A stretch of DNA of 38,793 nt. Source: a virus. Shown in pieces: positions 15,587 to 24,448 of the stretch; within the stretch, counting starts at the first letter, position 1; the number at the start of each line of letters is the position of its first letter. The notes beneath the pieces are model-generated. The model had not been told where the DNA came from and searched no databases. It was given only the letters and a program-made list of their open reading frames with translations. The stretch spans positions 1 through 38,793 of IMG/VR virus record IMGVR_UViG_3300038479_000011; one strand, given 5' to 3'. The translations under genes were made by a program, and so were the position numbers.

Positions 15587-16269
15587 CAGTACCCGTCTGA
15601 CTCGCTATACGCATACACGGGCCATTGGGGGATCCCGGTGGTGATCTGCTCTCCCTGGTCCGTCATGTTCCGGGTCTTGTCCATCATCTGAGCCAGGTTG
15701 CCGTTGTAGAGCTGGAAGGCCTCCTGCCACGAGGGGTCGTTGGCCTTGCGCTTGGCCTTGTACACGGCGTAGTCGAATACGATGTCCTCCCATCCAGGCT
15801 GGACATCGATGTTCTGATTGGCTGTGGCCACGATGGCCTGGCGGTAGTAGTAGACGGTCAACTGCCCCTGAGAGCCCGGAGAGGGGTACATCATCAGATA
15901 GAAGCCGAGGACCGAGTTGCCCCTGATGGTGAAGTACTGAGGCCAGGCGGCAGGGAGGGAGTGGAGGATGCCCCAGATCTCGTCCATCTGGTTTATGCCG
16001 CGGTACTCGAGCGGGAAGGTCTGGTCGGTGTTGGAGAGTTGGAACTCCGCCCGGTGGCAGTTGAGGAAGTCGATGGGGAAGGGGTAGTTCTGGACCAACG
16101 GAGTCACGTTGATCGTCACCTCCTGCCACAGTGTCTCCGCCCTTCGTGCCACGTCCTGACAGCCCTGGTTGATCCAGGAGTCGATCTCGGTGTCGGTCCA
16201 GAACTGAGCCACGTTCTCGTCCAGGAGGCTTCTCACCTGGGTATTGGCGGCTGCGAGGGTGTAGGTCAT
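15586..16269 (-). CDS. head-tail adaptor / tail tube protein A-like, 227 aa
   Basis: The sequence begins with the helical pattern common to phage adaptor proteins: TLAAANTQVRSLLDE followed by FWTDTEIDSWINQGCQDVA, in which a DxEIxxWINxG motif recurs in the gp6/gp8-type adaptors that sit on the portal. Later segments (YPFPIDFLNCHRAEF, YYRQAIVAT, DIVFDYAVYKAKRKANDPSW) also fit that family. It would connect the portal ring to the tail nozzle. ATG 16269 is chosen because GAGG lies five bases upstream; GTG 16275 is in frame. Confidence 0.78.
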   Translation of the reverse strand: MTYTLAAANTQVRSLLDENVAQFWTDTEIDSWINQGCQDVARRAETLWQEVTINVTPLVQNYPFPIDFLNCHRAEFQLSNTDQTFPLEYRGINQMDEIWGILHSLPAAWPQYFTIRGNSVLGFYLMMYPSPGSQGQLTVYYYRQAIVATANQNIDVQPGWEDIVFDYAVYKAKRKANDPSWQEAFQLYNGNLAQMMDKTRNMTDQGEQITTGIPQWPVYAYSESDGY

Positions 16270-16276
16270 TTGCACC

Positions 16277-17188
16277 TCAAACTATCATCACCAGCATTCC
16301 GGTGGCTGCTACTGAGGCGGGAGTGATAACCAGGACTTCGGCGTTGGACAACCCTGTGGTGGTGTCCAAGAGGCTGTTGGACGGGCTTCCGTAAGCCTCG
16401 AACTGAGTGTTTTCCACGATCCAGTATTGGGCCGAGTCCGGAGTTGTGGCGATGCCCTGGCCCGCCGCCCCGATAGTCAGGTTGGTAACCGTGTTGGCTG
16501 GGATCTGGATCTCCCAGGCCACAGCGAAGAATCCCGAGGTGACGTAGAGGAAGTCGTTGTTGGCGGTGATAGCCAGATTGATTGCCAGTGACGCACCCGA
16601 CAGAGCGATGGTTGTCGTTGCATAGGTCCCAGCGTTAATGGCGGTGACCGATGGAGACGTGAAGTTGACGCAGTAGACGGTTGCTCCGTCCGAGGTGCAG
16701 ACGATGTTGGTCGGATCGGCACCGACGGCGATGGTCGTGATGGTTGTAAACGCGGTGGGGTCGAATACCCCGACGTTCCCTGAGATCTCCTCGCAAATGA
16801 ACAGGTTCCCGTCACCAGGCAGTTGGACGATGCCGTAGGGACTGGGGACGATGAAGCTTGTTATGGACGCCAGGGTGGCCGCATTCAGGACGTAGACGAC
16901 GTTTAATCCGCGGTCGGCCACGAACAGCCTCAGGCCGTCCGTCGAGGCGTAGACCGTGATATGGGACGCGTCTGCCGTGACAGTAGTCGTGGCGATAGGA
17001 GCCAGTGTGTTGGCGTTGAAGGAGGAGATGAGGCCGGAGTTGGTATCGCCGGTGTAGACAGTATTCCCGTCGGGAGACAGGCAGATCGACGCGACCGACG
17101 ACGACCCGAGGGGGACCGAGTTGATGAATGCGTAGGTGGTCGTGTTCCATTCGGTGAGGTTCGATCCCTCGACTATGTAGGCAGGCAT
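16277..17188 (-). CDS. YVTN-type beta-propeller protein, 303 aa
   Basis: Seven-bladed-propeller-like repeats can be seen: ASICLSPDGNTVYTGDTNSG, ITVYASTDGLRLFVADRG, GIVQLPGDGNLFICEE, NIVCTSDGATVYCVNFTSP and ATTPDSAQYWIVE. Each has the pattern of a strand, a (S/T)xDG turn and a strand, as in YVTN/40-residue repeat and lactonase-like propellers. No catalytic residues are evident, so a binding or structural role is likely, for example as a tail appendage. Start ATG overlaps the upstream stop as TGATG. Such propellers are unusual as separate phage structural genes. Confidence 0.75.
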   Translation of the reverse strand: MPAYIVEGSNLTEWNTTTYAFINSVPLGSSSVASICLSPDGNTVYTGDTNSGLISSFNANTLAPIATTTVTADASHITVYASTDGLRLFVADRGLNVVYVLNAATLASITSFIVPSPYGIVQLPGDGNLFICEEISGNVGVFDPTAFTTITTIAVGADPTNIVCTSDGATVYCVNFTSPSVTAINAGTYATTTIALSGASLAINLAITANNDFLYVTSGFFAVAWEIQIPANTVTNLTIGAAGQGIATTPDSAQYWIVENTQFEAYGSPSNSLLDTTTGLSNAEVLVITPASVAATGMLVMIV

Positions 17189-17661
17189 CAGACGGCGAAG
17201 TAGAAGGACACGGTAAGGCCGTCGGCTGAGGACACGGAGGTCACGACGGGCTGGAAGGTGTCGTTATTGGCGACCACGGCTCCGATGAACATGAACGTCG
17301 GGGTGGTCGAGGCAGTCGTCGCCCCGATCACCGACCCGTTGTGCTCGATGTTCAGATCACACGTTCCTGCTCGGAGGAGCGTGACGACGGCGTACAACCC
17401 CGTGGATTGATTGGACGCCACGGGCATGAAGAAGGGGGGCAGGTAGCCGGTGGCCCCGGACGGAACCACGACCGTCCCCGTCCAGGCGTAGGTGTGGGAG
17501 AGCTGGGCGAACCCCGTCGAGACGAGGTTGTTCCCCCATTGCTCGATGGACAGGGCGAGGGCCAGGTTGGCGGGGTCGAGTTCGTTCTTCCTCGGGATGA
17601 CCAGCTTCGGGTTCGGCGTCCCGTATCCGGTGAACGAGTTGGTGTCGCCGTTGTTGGTCAT
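17188..17661 (-). CDS. small virion structural protein, 157 aa
   Basis: N-terminal 45 residues are soluble and mixed. From residue 55 on the protein is beta-rich (TYAWTGTVVVPSGATGYLPP, GLYAVVTLLRAGTCDLNIEH, DGLTVSFYFAV) in a form reminiscent of jelly-roll tail proteins. It overlaps the flanking genes by one base on each side and sits between the nozzle candidate and the propeller protein, so it is probably a tail-tip or appendage subunit. No family was recognised. Confidence 0.7.
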   Translation of the reverse strand: MTNNGDTNSFTGYGTPNPKLVIPRKNELDPANLALALSIEQWGNNLVSTGFAQLSHTYAWTGTVVVPSGATGYLPPFFMPVASNQSTGLYAVVTLLRAGTCDLNIEHNGSVIGATTASTTPTFMFIGAVVANNDTFQPVVTSVSSADGLTVSFYFAV

Positions 17662-19550
17662 CAGTTGTTGGCCGGGACCGGAGCCCGCTCGTCGTAGAGG
17701 ATAGCGATGTCGTGGATGATGGCCATCTCCCCCGGAGAACTGTTCGTGACCTTGATCCTGATCTGGGGGTCGATGAGTCCGAGTCCTCCTGCGTTGAGCC
17801 CCGTGTTGAGCCGGATCATCTGGGGACCAGCGGTCAGGTCCCCCGTCATCGTCTCATCCCACACAAGGGTGCCGTTGGAGATGATGTACGCCTCGAAGGA
17901 GCAGTTGACATCCGAGCAGGTGGCGGTGACGATGATCTCCCTGATGTCACAGACGTGGTTCTGGGCCACCAGCTTCAGAGGGAGTGATTGCCACTGGTAG
18001 GTCTGGGCCGGCGTCGAGGTGTCGAAGGAGTACAGGAAGTCGCCAGTGCCTTTGAAGGACAGGTTGGCCGCGTAGATCAAAGGACCCGACACAGGGTTGA
18101 CCCAGAAGAGATTGGTCCCTCCCTGAGAGGATTGGGGGTAGTAGATCCACCACGAGTGGAGGGTCATGTCGTAGATCCAGTTGTTGGAGAAGTACGCCTT
18201 GTCCCCGATGCACTGGACGAAGTACCCGTAGTTGTTCGACTGCATCCCCCCTAAGAACTCCTCGGGGAGGAAGAAGTTGTCGTCCAACTGCATCGAGATC
18301 TTCTGAGCCGTGTTGCCCCCGTTCCACAGCCAGGCCCCGTTGGCGTAGGAGCAGTAGAAGATCCCCGGTGTCCCCGCCGCCGCCTGGCCGTACATCCCCC
18401 CCGTGGGCTGGACGCCGGGGTAGAAGGTGACGTTCGGGGAGTTGATGTCTCCGGTGAGCACGACCCCTCCGCCTCGTTTCTTGATGACGAACAACTCGCC
18501 CGCGGACACAGACGAGGCGCCCCCGTAGCCGTAGGGGTCTTCGGCTTGGAGCACCGTTCCCTGGAAGCCCAGGAAGGTCGAGTTGGGAGGATCGGTGTAG
18601 TTGATGGCTTCATTGGTGCCGAAGGTGGAAGTGGGCCAGGGATACACCGTTCCCGAGAAGATGATGATCCTGTTCTGGTGGGCGATCACCTGACCCGACC
18701 CCGAGCTCCAGGTACTTCCGCTTCCGGTGATCAGGGCGAGGGGCGTGTAGGACGTCGGGTTGGAAGGGTTCGGGTACATCCACACCTGACCGGGCTGTCC
18801 AGAAGCCACCGCCGGGCCTCCAGAGGGGAAGACGATGACCGGGTTCCCCGGCGTCTCGTCGTCACTTATCCCCACGATGGCGGTTCCGGTGGTCCCCCCG
18901 ATGGGGTTGGACATGGTAAGAGTCGAACCGACGACCGAGATGATCTCCGTGTCGAAGGGGATCGTCGGAGCGCCGGAGATGACCTCGTAGACCTGGATGC
19001 TTCCTCCGACCTGCACCCCGGTCCACGTCCCCGTGATGGTGTAGCTCCCTGCCGTGAGCGTCAGGGGGCTTCCTGAGGTCCCGAACTGCGTCAGGTTGGC
19101 CCGGCTGAACTGCGGATAGGGACTGCCGAATATCCCCGCCGCGGAGGTCTCGGTCGATTCCACGATCAAGGTGGCGGCAAGCGTCTGGAGGAGGAACGAA
19201 TACGCCTGCCAATGATGGTTGGTCCCGTCATCGAACTCCGAGATGATGATGGCCTCGGTATTCCCAGACGCCAGTTCGTCATGGACCAGCAGGCCGACGA
19301 GGTAGGCGGTGTGGGTTCCAGAGGTCAGCCCCGGCCAGGCATACGACGTGGCCAGTTCAGGGAGTGCCCCGAGTCCACCATTGGGGAGCGCGATGCACGA
19401 ATAGGTCTCAGCCGGATCGGCGGCGCCAATCGGGGCGGGGTTCAGCCGGTGCGCGGTGGCAGAGGTGGTTTCCGCATAGTTGATGCACCCCGCCGAAAAG
19501 TCCGAGATGTGGAGCCACTGGTTGGTCGCAAGCTGCGGCTTCCCTGGCAC
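17661..19550 (-). CDS. tail nozzle-like protein (tail tubular protein B type), 629 aa
   Basis: A long beta-rich protein with little charge. The N-terminus (LHISDFSAGCINYAE) and later segments (VFPSGGPAVASGQPGQVWMY, GSGQVIAHQNRIIIFSG, YGGASSVSAGELFVIKKRGG, GDKAYFSNNWIYDMTLHSWW) look like propeller blades, as in the nozzle proteins of short-tailed phages (T7 gp12 or P22 gp10 type). The position just before the adaptor fits that role. The C-terminal domain (LVAQNHVCDIREIIVTATCS, then EMAIIHDIAILYDERAP) is typical of such tail proteins, where it describes strain-dependent surfaces. The exact family is inferred from context. Confidence 0.68.
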   Translation of the reverse strand: MPGKPQLATNQWLHISDFSAGCINYAETTSATAHRLNPAPIGAADPAETYSCIALPNGGLGALPELATSYAWPGLTSGTHTAYLVGLLVHDELASGNTEAIIISEFDDGTNHHWQAYSFLLQTLAATLIVESTETSAAGIFGSPYPQFSRANLTQFGTSGSPLTLTAGSYTITGTWTGVQVGGSIQVYEVISGAPTIPFDTEIISVVGSTLTMSNPIGGTTGTAIVGISDDETPGNPVIVFPSGGPAVASGQPGQVWMYPNPSNPTSYTPLALITGSGSTWSSGSGQVIAHQNRIIIFSGTVYPWPTSTFGTNEAINYTDPPNSTFLGFQGTVLQAEDPYGYGGASSVSAGELFVIKKRGGGVVLTGDINSPNVTFYPGVQPTGGMYGQAAAGTPGIFYCSYANGAWLWNGGNTAQKISMQLDDNFFLPEEFLGGMQSNNYGYFVQCIGDKAYFSNNWIYDMTLHSWWIYYPQSSQGGTNLFWVNPVSGPLIYAANLSFKGTGDFLYSFDTSTPAQTYQWQSLPLKLVAQNHVCDIREIIVTATCSDVNCSFEAYIISNGTLVWDETMTGDLTAGPQMIRLNTGLNAGGLGLIDPQIRIKVTNSSPGEMAIIHDIAILYDERAPVPANN

Positions 19551-19554
19551 GGGA

Positions 19555-20193
19555 TTACTCCTCGGTTACACCTTCGCGGCTCTTCATCGACTCGTCCAGT
19601 CGGGCTTCCAGGAGGGCGATCCGCTCCCTCATGTCTTCGTTCTCGGCGGCAACGGCGTCGATCATCCGGCTCGTGTCGGAGTTGACGGCGTGCGGGTCGA
19701 TCATGGGAGCGGGCCAGGCCAGCATGTCGGGGAGCTGAGAGGGGAATCTCACCGCCTGCCCGGAGAGGGTCTTGGCCGAGATCTTCGGAGCGGCGCGGAC
19801 CAGATCGTCCATGTTCTCGTTCTCGATGGCGTACATGGCGAACAGGCGGGTGATCTCCGCGTACCGGTCCATGACGATGCCGCGGTTCCCCTGTCCGTCG
19901 GAGAACTTGACGAGTTGGTTATCCATCGACCGCGGGTCTCCGAGGGCGTTCACCAAGGCTTCGAAGGGGACGATCATCCTGTCTCCGGGAGCGATGGTGT
20001 AGTGCTTCTTGGCCCAGCGGAAGTCCCACGTCCTCTGATCTTCGTTGGTCACGTCCAGGAAATCCCCATCCATGAGGAAAGGAAGATCGCGTGCCGGCTT
20101 GGGAGTGTGCCTGTCCTCGGGCTGGGAGACATTGGCTCTCTTCATCTCCGTCACGGTGGGCGGGCCGAACTCGGGCTTGGTCAGTGCGGGCAT
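19555..20193 (-). CDS. hypothetical virion protein, 212 aa
   Basis: ATG 20193 is preceded by AGGAGAACA; the open frame extends further upstream without a ribosome site. The central part contains the phrase DFRWAKKHYTIAPGDRMIVP, which resembles small beta-barrel domains found in phage structural proteins, followed by a segment (YAEITRLFAMYAIENENMDD) and a C-terminal coiled coil (AAENEDMRERIALLEARLDE). It lies between the Gly-rich protein and the nozzle candidate. Probably a virion or assembly protein. Confidence 0.68.
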   Translation of the reverse strand: MPALTKPEFGPPTVTEMKRANVSQPEDRHTPKPARDLPFLMDGDFLDVTNEDQRTWDFRWAKKHYTIAPGDRMIVPFEALVNALGDPRSMDNQLVKFSDGQGNRGIVMDRYAEITRLFAMYAIENENMDDLVRAAPKISAKTLSGQAVRFPSQLPDMLAWPAPMIDPHAVNSDTSRMIDAVAAENEDMRERIALLEARLDESMKSREGVTEE

Positions 20194-20200
20194 TGTTCTC

Positions 20201-21250
20201 CTAGGCTGCGATGAGGATCTTGGTACCGGCAGACCCGGCGACTCCGGCAAGACCGGTCCCGGTCCCGGTCCCCCCGGCTCCTCCGGCCACGCTGACGACC
20301 TGGGTCGTGTTGGCCAGGCTCGGGCCTCCGTTGGAGACAGGAACCACTGAGCGGGAGACCACGATCACCACGCCTCCCCCACCTCCGCCGCCACCGGCCG
20401 AGTTCCCCGTGGAAGACGCGTTCCCCCCTGCTCCCCCCACGGCTTCGATGGTTCCTGCACCTGAGATCCGCTGAGCCACGACGACGACGACTCCCGCACC
20501 CCCACCCCCTCCACCGGAGAGGTTGGTGGCGTCTCCCCCACCCCCACCTCCGCCCGATCCCCCGATGATGGAGGCGAAGGCGGTGGTTGTCTGAAGGCGA
20601 CCCATCACGGCCAGAGGGTTGGAGAAGGGAAGCTGGACCGCGGCCGTCGGGGCGGTGGCGGTTCCTCCCGCGCCCCCGGCATGGGGGACGGCACTGGCTC
20701 CCCCGGCTCCCCCTGCTCCCCCGAGGCCGTTGGCGGCACCGTTCGTGCCCGCGTTGGAGGCTCCGGTCGCTCCCGCTCCGCCGACGGTCCCGACGGTGGT
20801 GGCCCCGAGGGTAGCGCTCGAGTAGGCCAAGGCCGCGCCCGCCGTGTTGGCGGAGGCGGCGTTCCCGTTGGACTGGATGGTCCCGGCGTTACTCAACTCG
20901 CCCTGGCAGAAGATCCTGAACCCAGCGGTGACGATGGAGACTCCGCTGCTGATCGAGGACTGGTCGGCCAGCCACAGATCCTGGGTCAGGGTGTAGACGC
21001 TGGACGACGGAGCCAGGGTCGTTCCGTTCCACAGGGTGATGGTGGCGGTCCCGTTGAAGGCCTGAACCCCGTCCACCCCGCTCCCGTAGGAGTCGTTGGC
21101 CGTACCGAACAGACCGCTGTCCAACTGCAACAGAATGGCGTGGTAGGTGTCGTTGACCTTCTGCGAGGTAGGGGGGGCACCCAGGTCGTGCAGGATGTTG
21201 GCCCAATGCTCATAGTCGGTGACGGGCGTTGAGAAGGGCAGGTTCGGCAT
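20201..21250 (-). CDS. glycine-rich structural protein, 349 aa
   Basis: The first 65 residues are ordinary (HWANILHDLGAPPTSQKVND). Residues 100-200 are strand-rich and start with DLWLADQSSISSGVSIVTAG. From 150 on, long Gly/Ala runs alternate with hydrophobic strands (GGGGGAGVVVVVAQRISGAG, GGGGGVVIVVSRSVVP). This is the pattern of glycine-rich domains seen in phage fibre and appendage proteins. It is located between capsid decoration and tail genes, so it may be a head fibre or tail appendage. Confidence 0.72.
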   Translation of the reverse strand: MPNLPFSTPVTDYEHWANILHDLGAPPTSQKVNDTYHAILLQLDSGLFGTANDSYGSGVDGVQAFNGTATITLWNGTTLAPSSSVYTLTQDLWLADQSSISSGVSIVTAGFRIFCQGELSNAGTIQSNGNAASANTAGAALAYSSATLGATTVGTVGGAGATGASNAGTNGAANGLGGAGGAGGASAVPHAGGAGGTATAPTAAVQLPFSNPLAVMGRLQTTTAFASIIGGSGGGGGGGDATNLSGGGGGGAGVVVVVAQRISGAGTIEAVGGAGGNASSTGNSAGGGGGGGGVVIVVSRSVVPVSNGGPSLANTTQVVSVAGGAGGTGTGTGLAGVAGSAGTKILIAA

Positions 21251-21260
21251 ACCGCTCCGA

Positions 21261-21890
21261 TCAGGTGATGTTCAGGTTGACCCAGCACAGGACGGCGGCC
21301 GACGACACCGTGACAGCCTGCAACGCGATCCCCAGCGTGGTCCCGATGGTCCGAGTCGTACCGCCCGTGTCGTGGCCGACCCCGACGTGGGCCGAGGTGG
21401 TGCCGATGTTGATGGTGTCCCCGATGGTGGTGGAGTTGTCCACGTACACCTGGCAGATGCCCCGCTTGGCCACCATGGCGACCAGCGCGGGGGTCGATGT
21501 GCCGGAAATGGTGTTCGGCACCACAGGGGCGGGCGCCCCCAACGAACTGACGCCGAGAAGGACGCCGGCGATGTAGGGCAGGTTGGTGGAGGTCGCACCC
21601 GTCATCGGGTCGACGTACTGCACCGTCCAGTTGTTCGGGAAGGTCGGATTCCCCGAACCACCCGAGTCACCGCCCGGATACGTCCCTCCGAGACCCAGGG
21701 GGGGATAGCTCCCCACGCCTGCGGTGTTCAACTGAAGCACGCACCCCGGCACCCAGCCCACGTTGTAGGCGGTCGGGAGAGTGACGGCAGCGGACGACGA
21801 CGGGTCGATGGCGATGGGCTCCCAGAGAACCTGATACTCAGGCATCTCATTGGCGGTCGCCGTTACGTTGTAACTGTTGGTCAGAGGCAC
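21261..21890 (-). CDS. probable capsid decoration/head protein, 209 aa
   Basis: Beta-rich, Gly/Thr/Ser-rich protein of 209 residues directly downstream of the major capsid gene (nine-base gap). It contains strands such as YQVLWEPIAIDPSSSAAVTL and PALVAMVAKRGICQVYVDNS, and ends in VSSAAVLCWVNLNIT. A small beta protein in this location is usually a capsid cement or head-fibre protein. No specific family motif identified. Confidence 0.68.
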   Translation of the reverse strand: MPLTNSYNVTATANEMPEYQVLWEPIAIDPSSSAAVTLPTAYNVGWVPGCVLQLNTAGVGSYPPLGLGGTYPGGDSGGSGNPTFPNNWTVQYVDPMTGATSTNLPYIAGVLLGVSSLGAPAPVVPNTISGTSTPALVAMVAKRGICQVYVDNSTTIGDTINIGTTSAHVGVGHDTGGTTRTIGTTLGIALQAVTVSSAAVLCWVNLNIT

Positions 21891-21899
21891 GATCTCTCC

Positions 21900-22865
21900 T
21901 TATGCCGTGAGGGCGGTGAACTTGCCCTGAACCTGGGGATTCGTGCAGATGAGGTTCCCGGCGAAGTAGACCAGCGACGTGATGACGAACTGGTTGGTGG
22001 GCTGTTGGAAGTCCCCGACCTCGAAGTCACCGTTCTGGTTGATGATGAGTTCGAAGTAGCTCTCGTTCAGGAAGAAGAGAAGACCTTCCGTCCCTGTGGT
22101 GGAGATGTGCTCGTCCACGATCCAGGGCTGGTTCCGGTACCAACCACCGGAGAACCCTCCCGAGGCAAACGACTGGTCGACCACCGCTGTCGGCTGGGTG
22201 TACTGCACCTGAGCCTGAAGCAGGTTCTCGAACCGGGTGAGGTTCGCCCGAGTCGACACGGTTACCGTCGGAGAACGAGCGCCCTTGGTCGACAGGTCCC
22301 AGAGGCTGTTCATGGCGGACATCGACAGCGTTGTGGTCGTGGTGTCCAACTGTGCCTTCAGGAAGGGGTAGGACGATCTCGACAGACCGGCGTAGTTGGC
22401 TGAGATGGTCCCGTTGTCCACGATCTCGTAGATGCCGTCGATGGCCTTGAAGTTCGTCCCGTCGCTCCAGATCCCGTAGGCGATCTTGTCGCGCATGTCC
22501 ATCTTGGCCAGTTCGCACTGTTCCACGACGTAGTTGGCGACGGCGTACTCACTGTCGGCCCGGATCAGGCTTCTCTGATCCAGGGTGACGTTGGTGTAGT
22601 ACTCCTTCCAGTCCCACGCGCCGGAGATCTCGGTGTCGGACGGCTCGACGTTCAGGACCTCAGGTCCGTAGAACGCGCCACCTGTCGCCCATGGCTGGTA
22701 GATGAACCGGGACTCGATGTGGAGCCCGCCCCGCCTCTTCACCCGGTTCTGCTGGAACAGTCTCCAGGTGAAGGGAGACCCGAGGTAGTACACGTCGGTG
22801 GCCTCCTCTCGGATGATCCGTCGAGAGATCGACGTGATCGTATCTACTCCGGTGGGGGTCACCAT
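21900..22865 (-). CDS. major capsid protein, HK97-fold type
   Basis: A 321-residue protein located after the scaffold gene. The order helix (SISRRIIREEATDVYYLGSP), extended arm, then strands and helices with KMDMRDKIAYGIWSDGTN, LSMSAMNSLWDLSTKGA and the terminal FFLNESYFELIINQNGDFEV is typical of phage major capsid proteins of the HK97 fold. The assignment depends on context plus size, since the fold lacks a strict motif. The protein would form the icosahedral shell around the scaffold. Confidence 0.82.
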   Translation of the reverse strand: MVTPTGVDTITSISRRIIREEATDVYYLGSPFTWRLFQQNRVKRRGGLHIESRFIYQPWATGGAFYGPEVLNVEPSDTEISGAWDWKEYYTNVTLDQRSLIRADSEYAVANYVVEQCELAKMDMRDKIAYGIWSDGTNFKAIDGIYEIVDNGTISANYAGLSRSSYPFLKAQLDTTTTTLSMSAMNSLWDLSTKGARSPTVTVSTRANLTRFENLLQAQVQYTQPTAVVDQSFASGGFSGGWYRNQPWIVDEHISTTGTEGLLFFLNESYFELIINQNGDFEVGDFQQPTNQFVITSLVYFAGNLICTNPQVQGKFTALTA

Positions 22866-22869
22866 CTAC

Positions 22870-23820
22870 CTAGAAGACTCCTTCGCTTTGCCTGGCCATG
22901 CCGTTCGCCAGCTCCTTTATCAAGTCCTGTCTCGACTTCTCGGTCAACCTACCATCACTTCCGACCTCTGCCTTGGCTCGCTGCGGCGCGGGTCCCGAGA
23001 CGGGAGAGGCTCCGGTGCTGATGGCCTTCAGTTTCCGCTTCCGATCCTGGGCCTCGGGCTGCTCACCGACCGGCTTTTTGGGTCCTTCACCCATGACCTT
23101 GTTGCGGAAGAGTTCATTGCCCCACAGCGTCGCTTCCAGAGCCTGTGTATACGCGTTGACAGGATCCCGCTTGCCTTCTGGCGAGGAGATGAACGCTCCA
23201 GCCAGTCCCGTCTGACCTGCGTACTTGGCGATCTCCAGGATCTCGTCCTGCGACAGCTTGTCCCCATACCGCTGGGAGAAGAGGTTCCCGGCTTGTGTGG
23301 CCGCGGTGGCGGCTTGCTGCTTGGCGAAGGCCTCGTTCTGATCCCTCGTGGCTCGGGAGATGCCGGAAAGGGACTGCTTGATCTCCTGCTGCTCCCGCCA
23401 GATCTGGGCTTCGAAGGACTCCGGGTCGATGTGGTCGGGGAGTTTGGCCTCTTGGACGGGCTGAGGTTCGCCCGACAGGATCTTGAACACCTGAGCGCGC
23501 TTGGACTCGTCCGACATGAGGGTCTGATCCAAGGCCAGCAGGGCGGCGCGTCTCTCCGGAGGGAGTTCAGCAAGGGGATCGGAAGGAGGGGAGGCAGCCG
23601 GAGGCGGTGCCGGCTCCTCCTCCTCCTCTTCCTCGCTCTCCTGAATGCCCTCAGCGGGAGCGGGAGGCTCTGGCTCTTCCTCCTCAGCCGTCTCTTCGGG
23701 CCTTGGCCGGTCGTTCAAGACATTGGTCACCTCATCCAGAACCTTGTCAATGTCTATCTGCTCCTCACCCCCCTCTTCCTGAAGGTCGGGGTCTGCGAAG
23801 AGTTCGCGAATGCTGGGCAT
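22870..23820 (-). CDS. capsid scaffolding protein
   Basis: 316 residues. The N-terminal 100 residues are extremely acidic (poly-Glu and Pro-rich, for example TAEEEEPEPPAPAEG and SEEEEEEEPAPPP). The middle is helical (EAQIWREQQEIKQSLSGISR). The C-terminus is basic (EAQDRKRKLKAI near 260, and EKSRQDLIKELANGMARQ at the end). An acidic, helical protein with a basic C-terminal hook upstream of the capsid gene is the hallmark of P22/phi29-like scaffolds. No protease domain is evident. Confidence 0.82.
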   Translation of the reverse strand: MPSIRELFADPDLQEEGGEEQIDIDKVLDEVTNVLNDRPRPEETAEEEEPEPPAPAEGIQESEEEEEEEPAPPPAASPPSDPLAELPPERRAALLALDQTLMSDESKRAQVFKILSGEPQPVQEAKLPDHIDPESFEAQIWREQQEIKQSLSGISRATRDQNEAFAKQQAATAATQAGNLFSQRYGDKLSQDEILEIAKYAGQTGLAGAFISSPEGKRDPVNAYTQALEATLWGNELFRNKVMGEGPKKPVGEQPEAQDRKRKLKAISTGASPVSGPAPQRAKAEVGSDGRLTEKSRQDLIKELANGMARQSEGVF

Positions 23821-23822
23821 AG

Positions 23823-24206
23823 CTAACCTGCCGTTCCTGCTTGAGCGCCGATCATGCGACGGATGTCATCGGCGGACGCACCGGATGGGCTCGGGCCTCC
23901 GCCTCCACCTGCCGAAGGACCGGCTGCGCCTTGTCCCATGAGTTGGTTGATGTTGGTCCCGCCACCTGGGGGCATCCCAGGGGGTCCGCCTGCCCCCGGA
24001 GGGCCGCCTTGAGCACCTGGCGGCTTGGGCTGCTGGGGCTGGTTGCCCTTCTGGATCGTCCCCACCGCCGCCTTGAGCATCTGCTCCAGGACGGGCAGGT
24101 GAGGTCCCGCGTCGGGGGCGGTCATCGCCGCCGAGATCGCCTGGACGATCCCGTTCATGCCCTCGGCTATCGAAGCCGGGGCACCGCTCCCTTTGGTGTT
24201 GGCCAC
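23823..24206 (-). CDS. hypothetical Pro/Gly-rich protein, 127 aa
   Basis: A helical N-terminal half (IVQAISAAMTAPDAGPHLPV, then LEQMLKAAVGTIQKGN) is followed by a Pro/Gly-rich linker (PPGAGGPPGMPPGGG) and a short C-terminal helix (DDIRRMIGAQ). The GTG start follows the preceding TAG directly. It is encoded between the tiny basic genes and the scaffold, so it may be a head-assembly factor. Not recognised. Confidence 0.68.
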   Translation of the reverse strand: MANTKGSGAPASIAEGMNGIVQAISAAMTAPDAGPHLPVLEQMLKAAVGTIQKGNQPQQPKPPGAQGGPPGAGGPPGMPPGGGTNINQLMGQGAAGPSAGGGGGPSPSGASADDIRRMIGAQAGTAG

Positions 24207-24359
24207 CTACAGCGGAGGGTTGTCTTTGACGTCGGGGATCTGACCCTTGGCCCCTGGATCCTGTCCGTAGGCGTCGTTCTCGGTCTGTCCCTGTCGCATG
24301 ATGTTCGCCCGACCCTTCGGCTGTCCGCCGTAGTTGGGCTTCACTTGGTTCTGATCCAT
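24207..24359 (-). CDS. 50-aa hypothetical protein
   Basis: Start ATG 24359 has a strong AAGGAGAGAC ribosome site. The peptide is polar and disordered (QVKPNYGGQPKGRANIMRQG, ending DVKDNPPL). It lies in the head-gene region between the hairpin at 24383-24422 and the Pro/Gly-rich gene. Function unknown; possibly a head-completion or scaffold accessory peptide. Confidence 0.7.
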   Translation of the reverse strand: MDQNQVKPNYGGQPKGRANIMRQGQTENDAYGQDPGAKGQIPDVKDNPPL

Positions 24360-24382
24360 GTCTCTCCTTGATTGGGTATCGA

Positions 24383-24422
24383 GGGGGGAGGGGCACAGCT
24401 CGGACACCCCACCCCTCCCCCC
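24383..24422. other. strong GC hairpin in the leader of the scaffold/capsid genes
   Basis: GGGGGGAGGGG (24383-24393) and CCCCTCCCCCC (24412-24422) form a perfect 11-bp stem with an 18-base loop. It lies between the last tiny basic gene and the strong ribosome site of the 50-residue gene. There is no U-tract after the stem on the minus strand, so a processing site or mRNA stabiliser is at least as likely as a terminator. Confidence 0.7.
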
Positions 24423-24448
24423 ACGATCTGCTGCACAGGGGGCTCGGA

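Noticed and set aside
14718-15614. Arg/Gly-rich 298-codon frame on the minus strand
   Set aside because: It is an alternative frame of the Gln-rich ejection protein; the kept frame gives a plausible helical protein and correct gene spacing.
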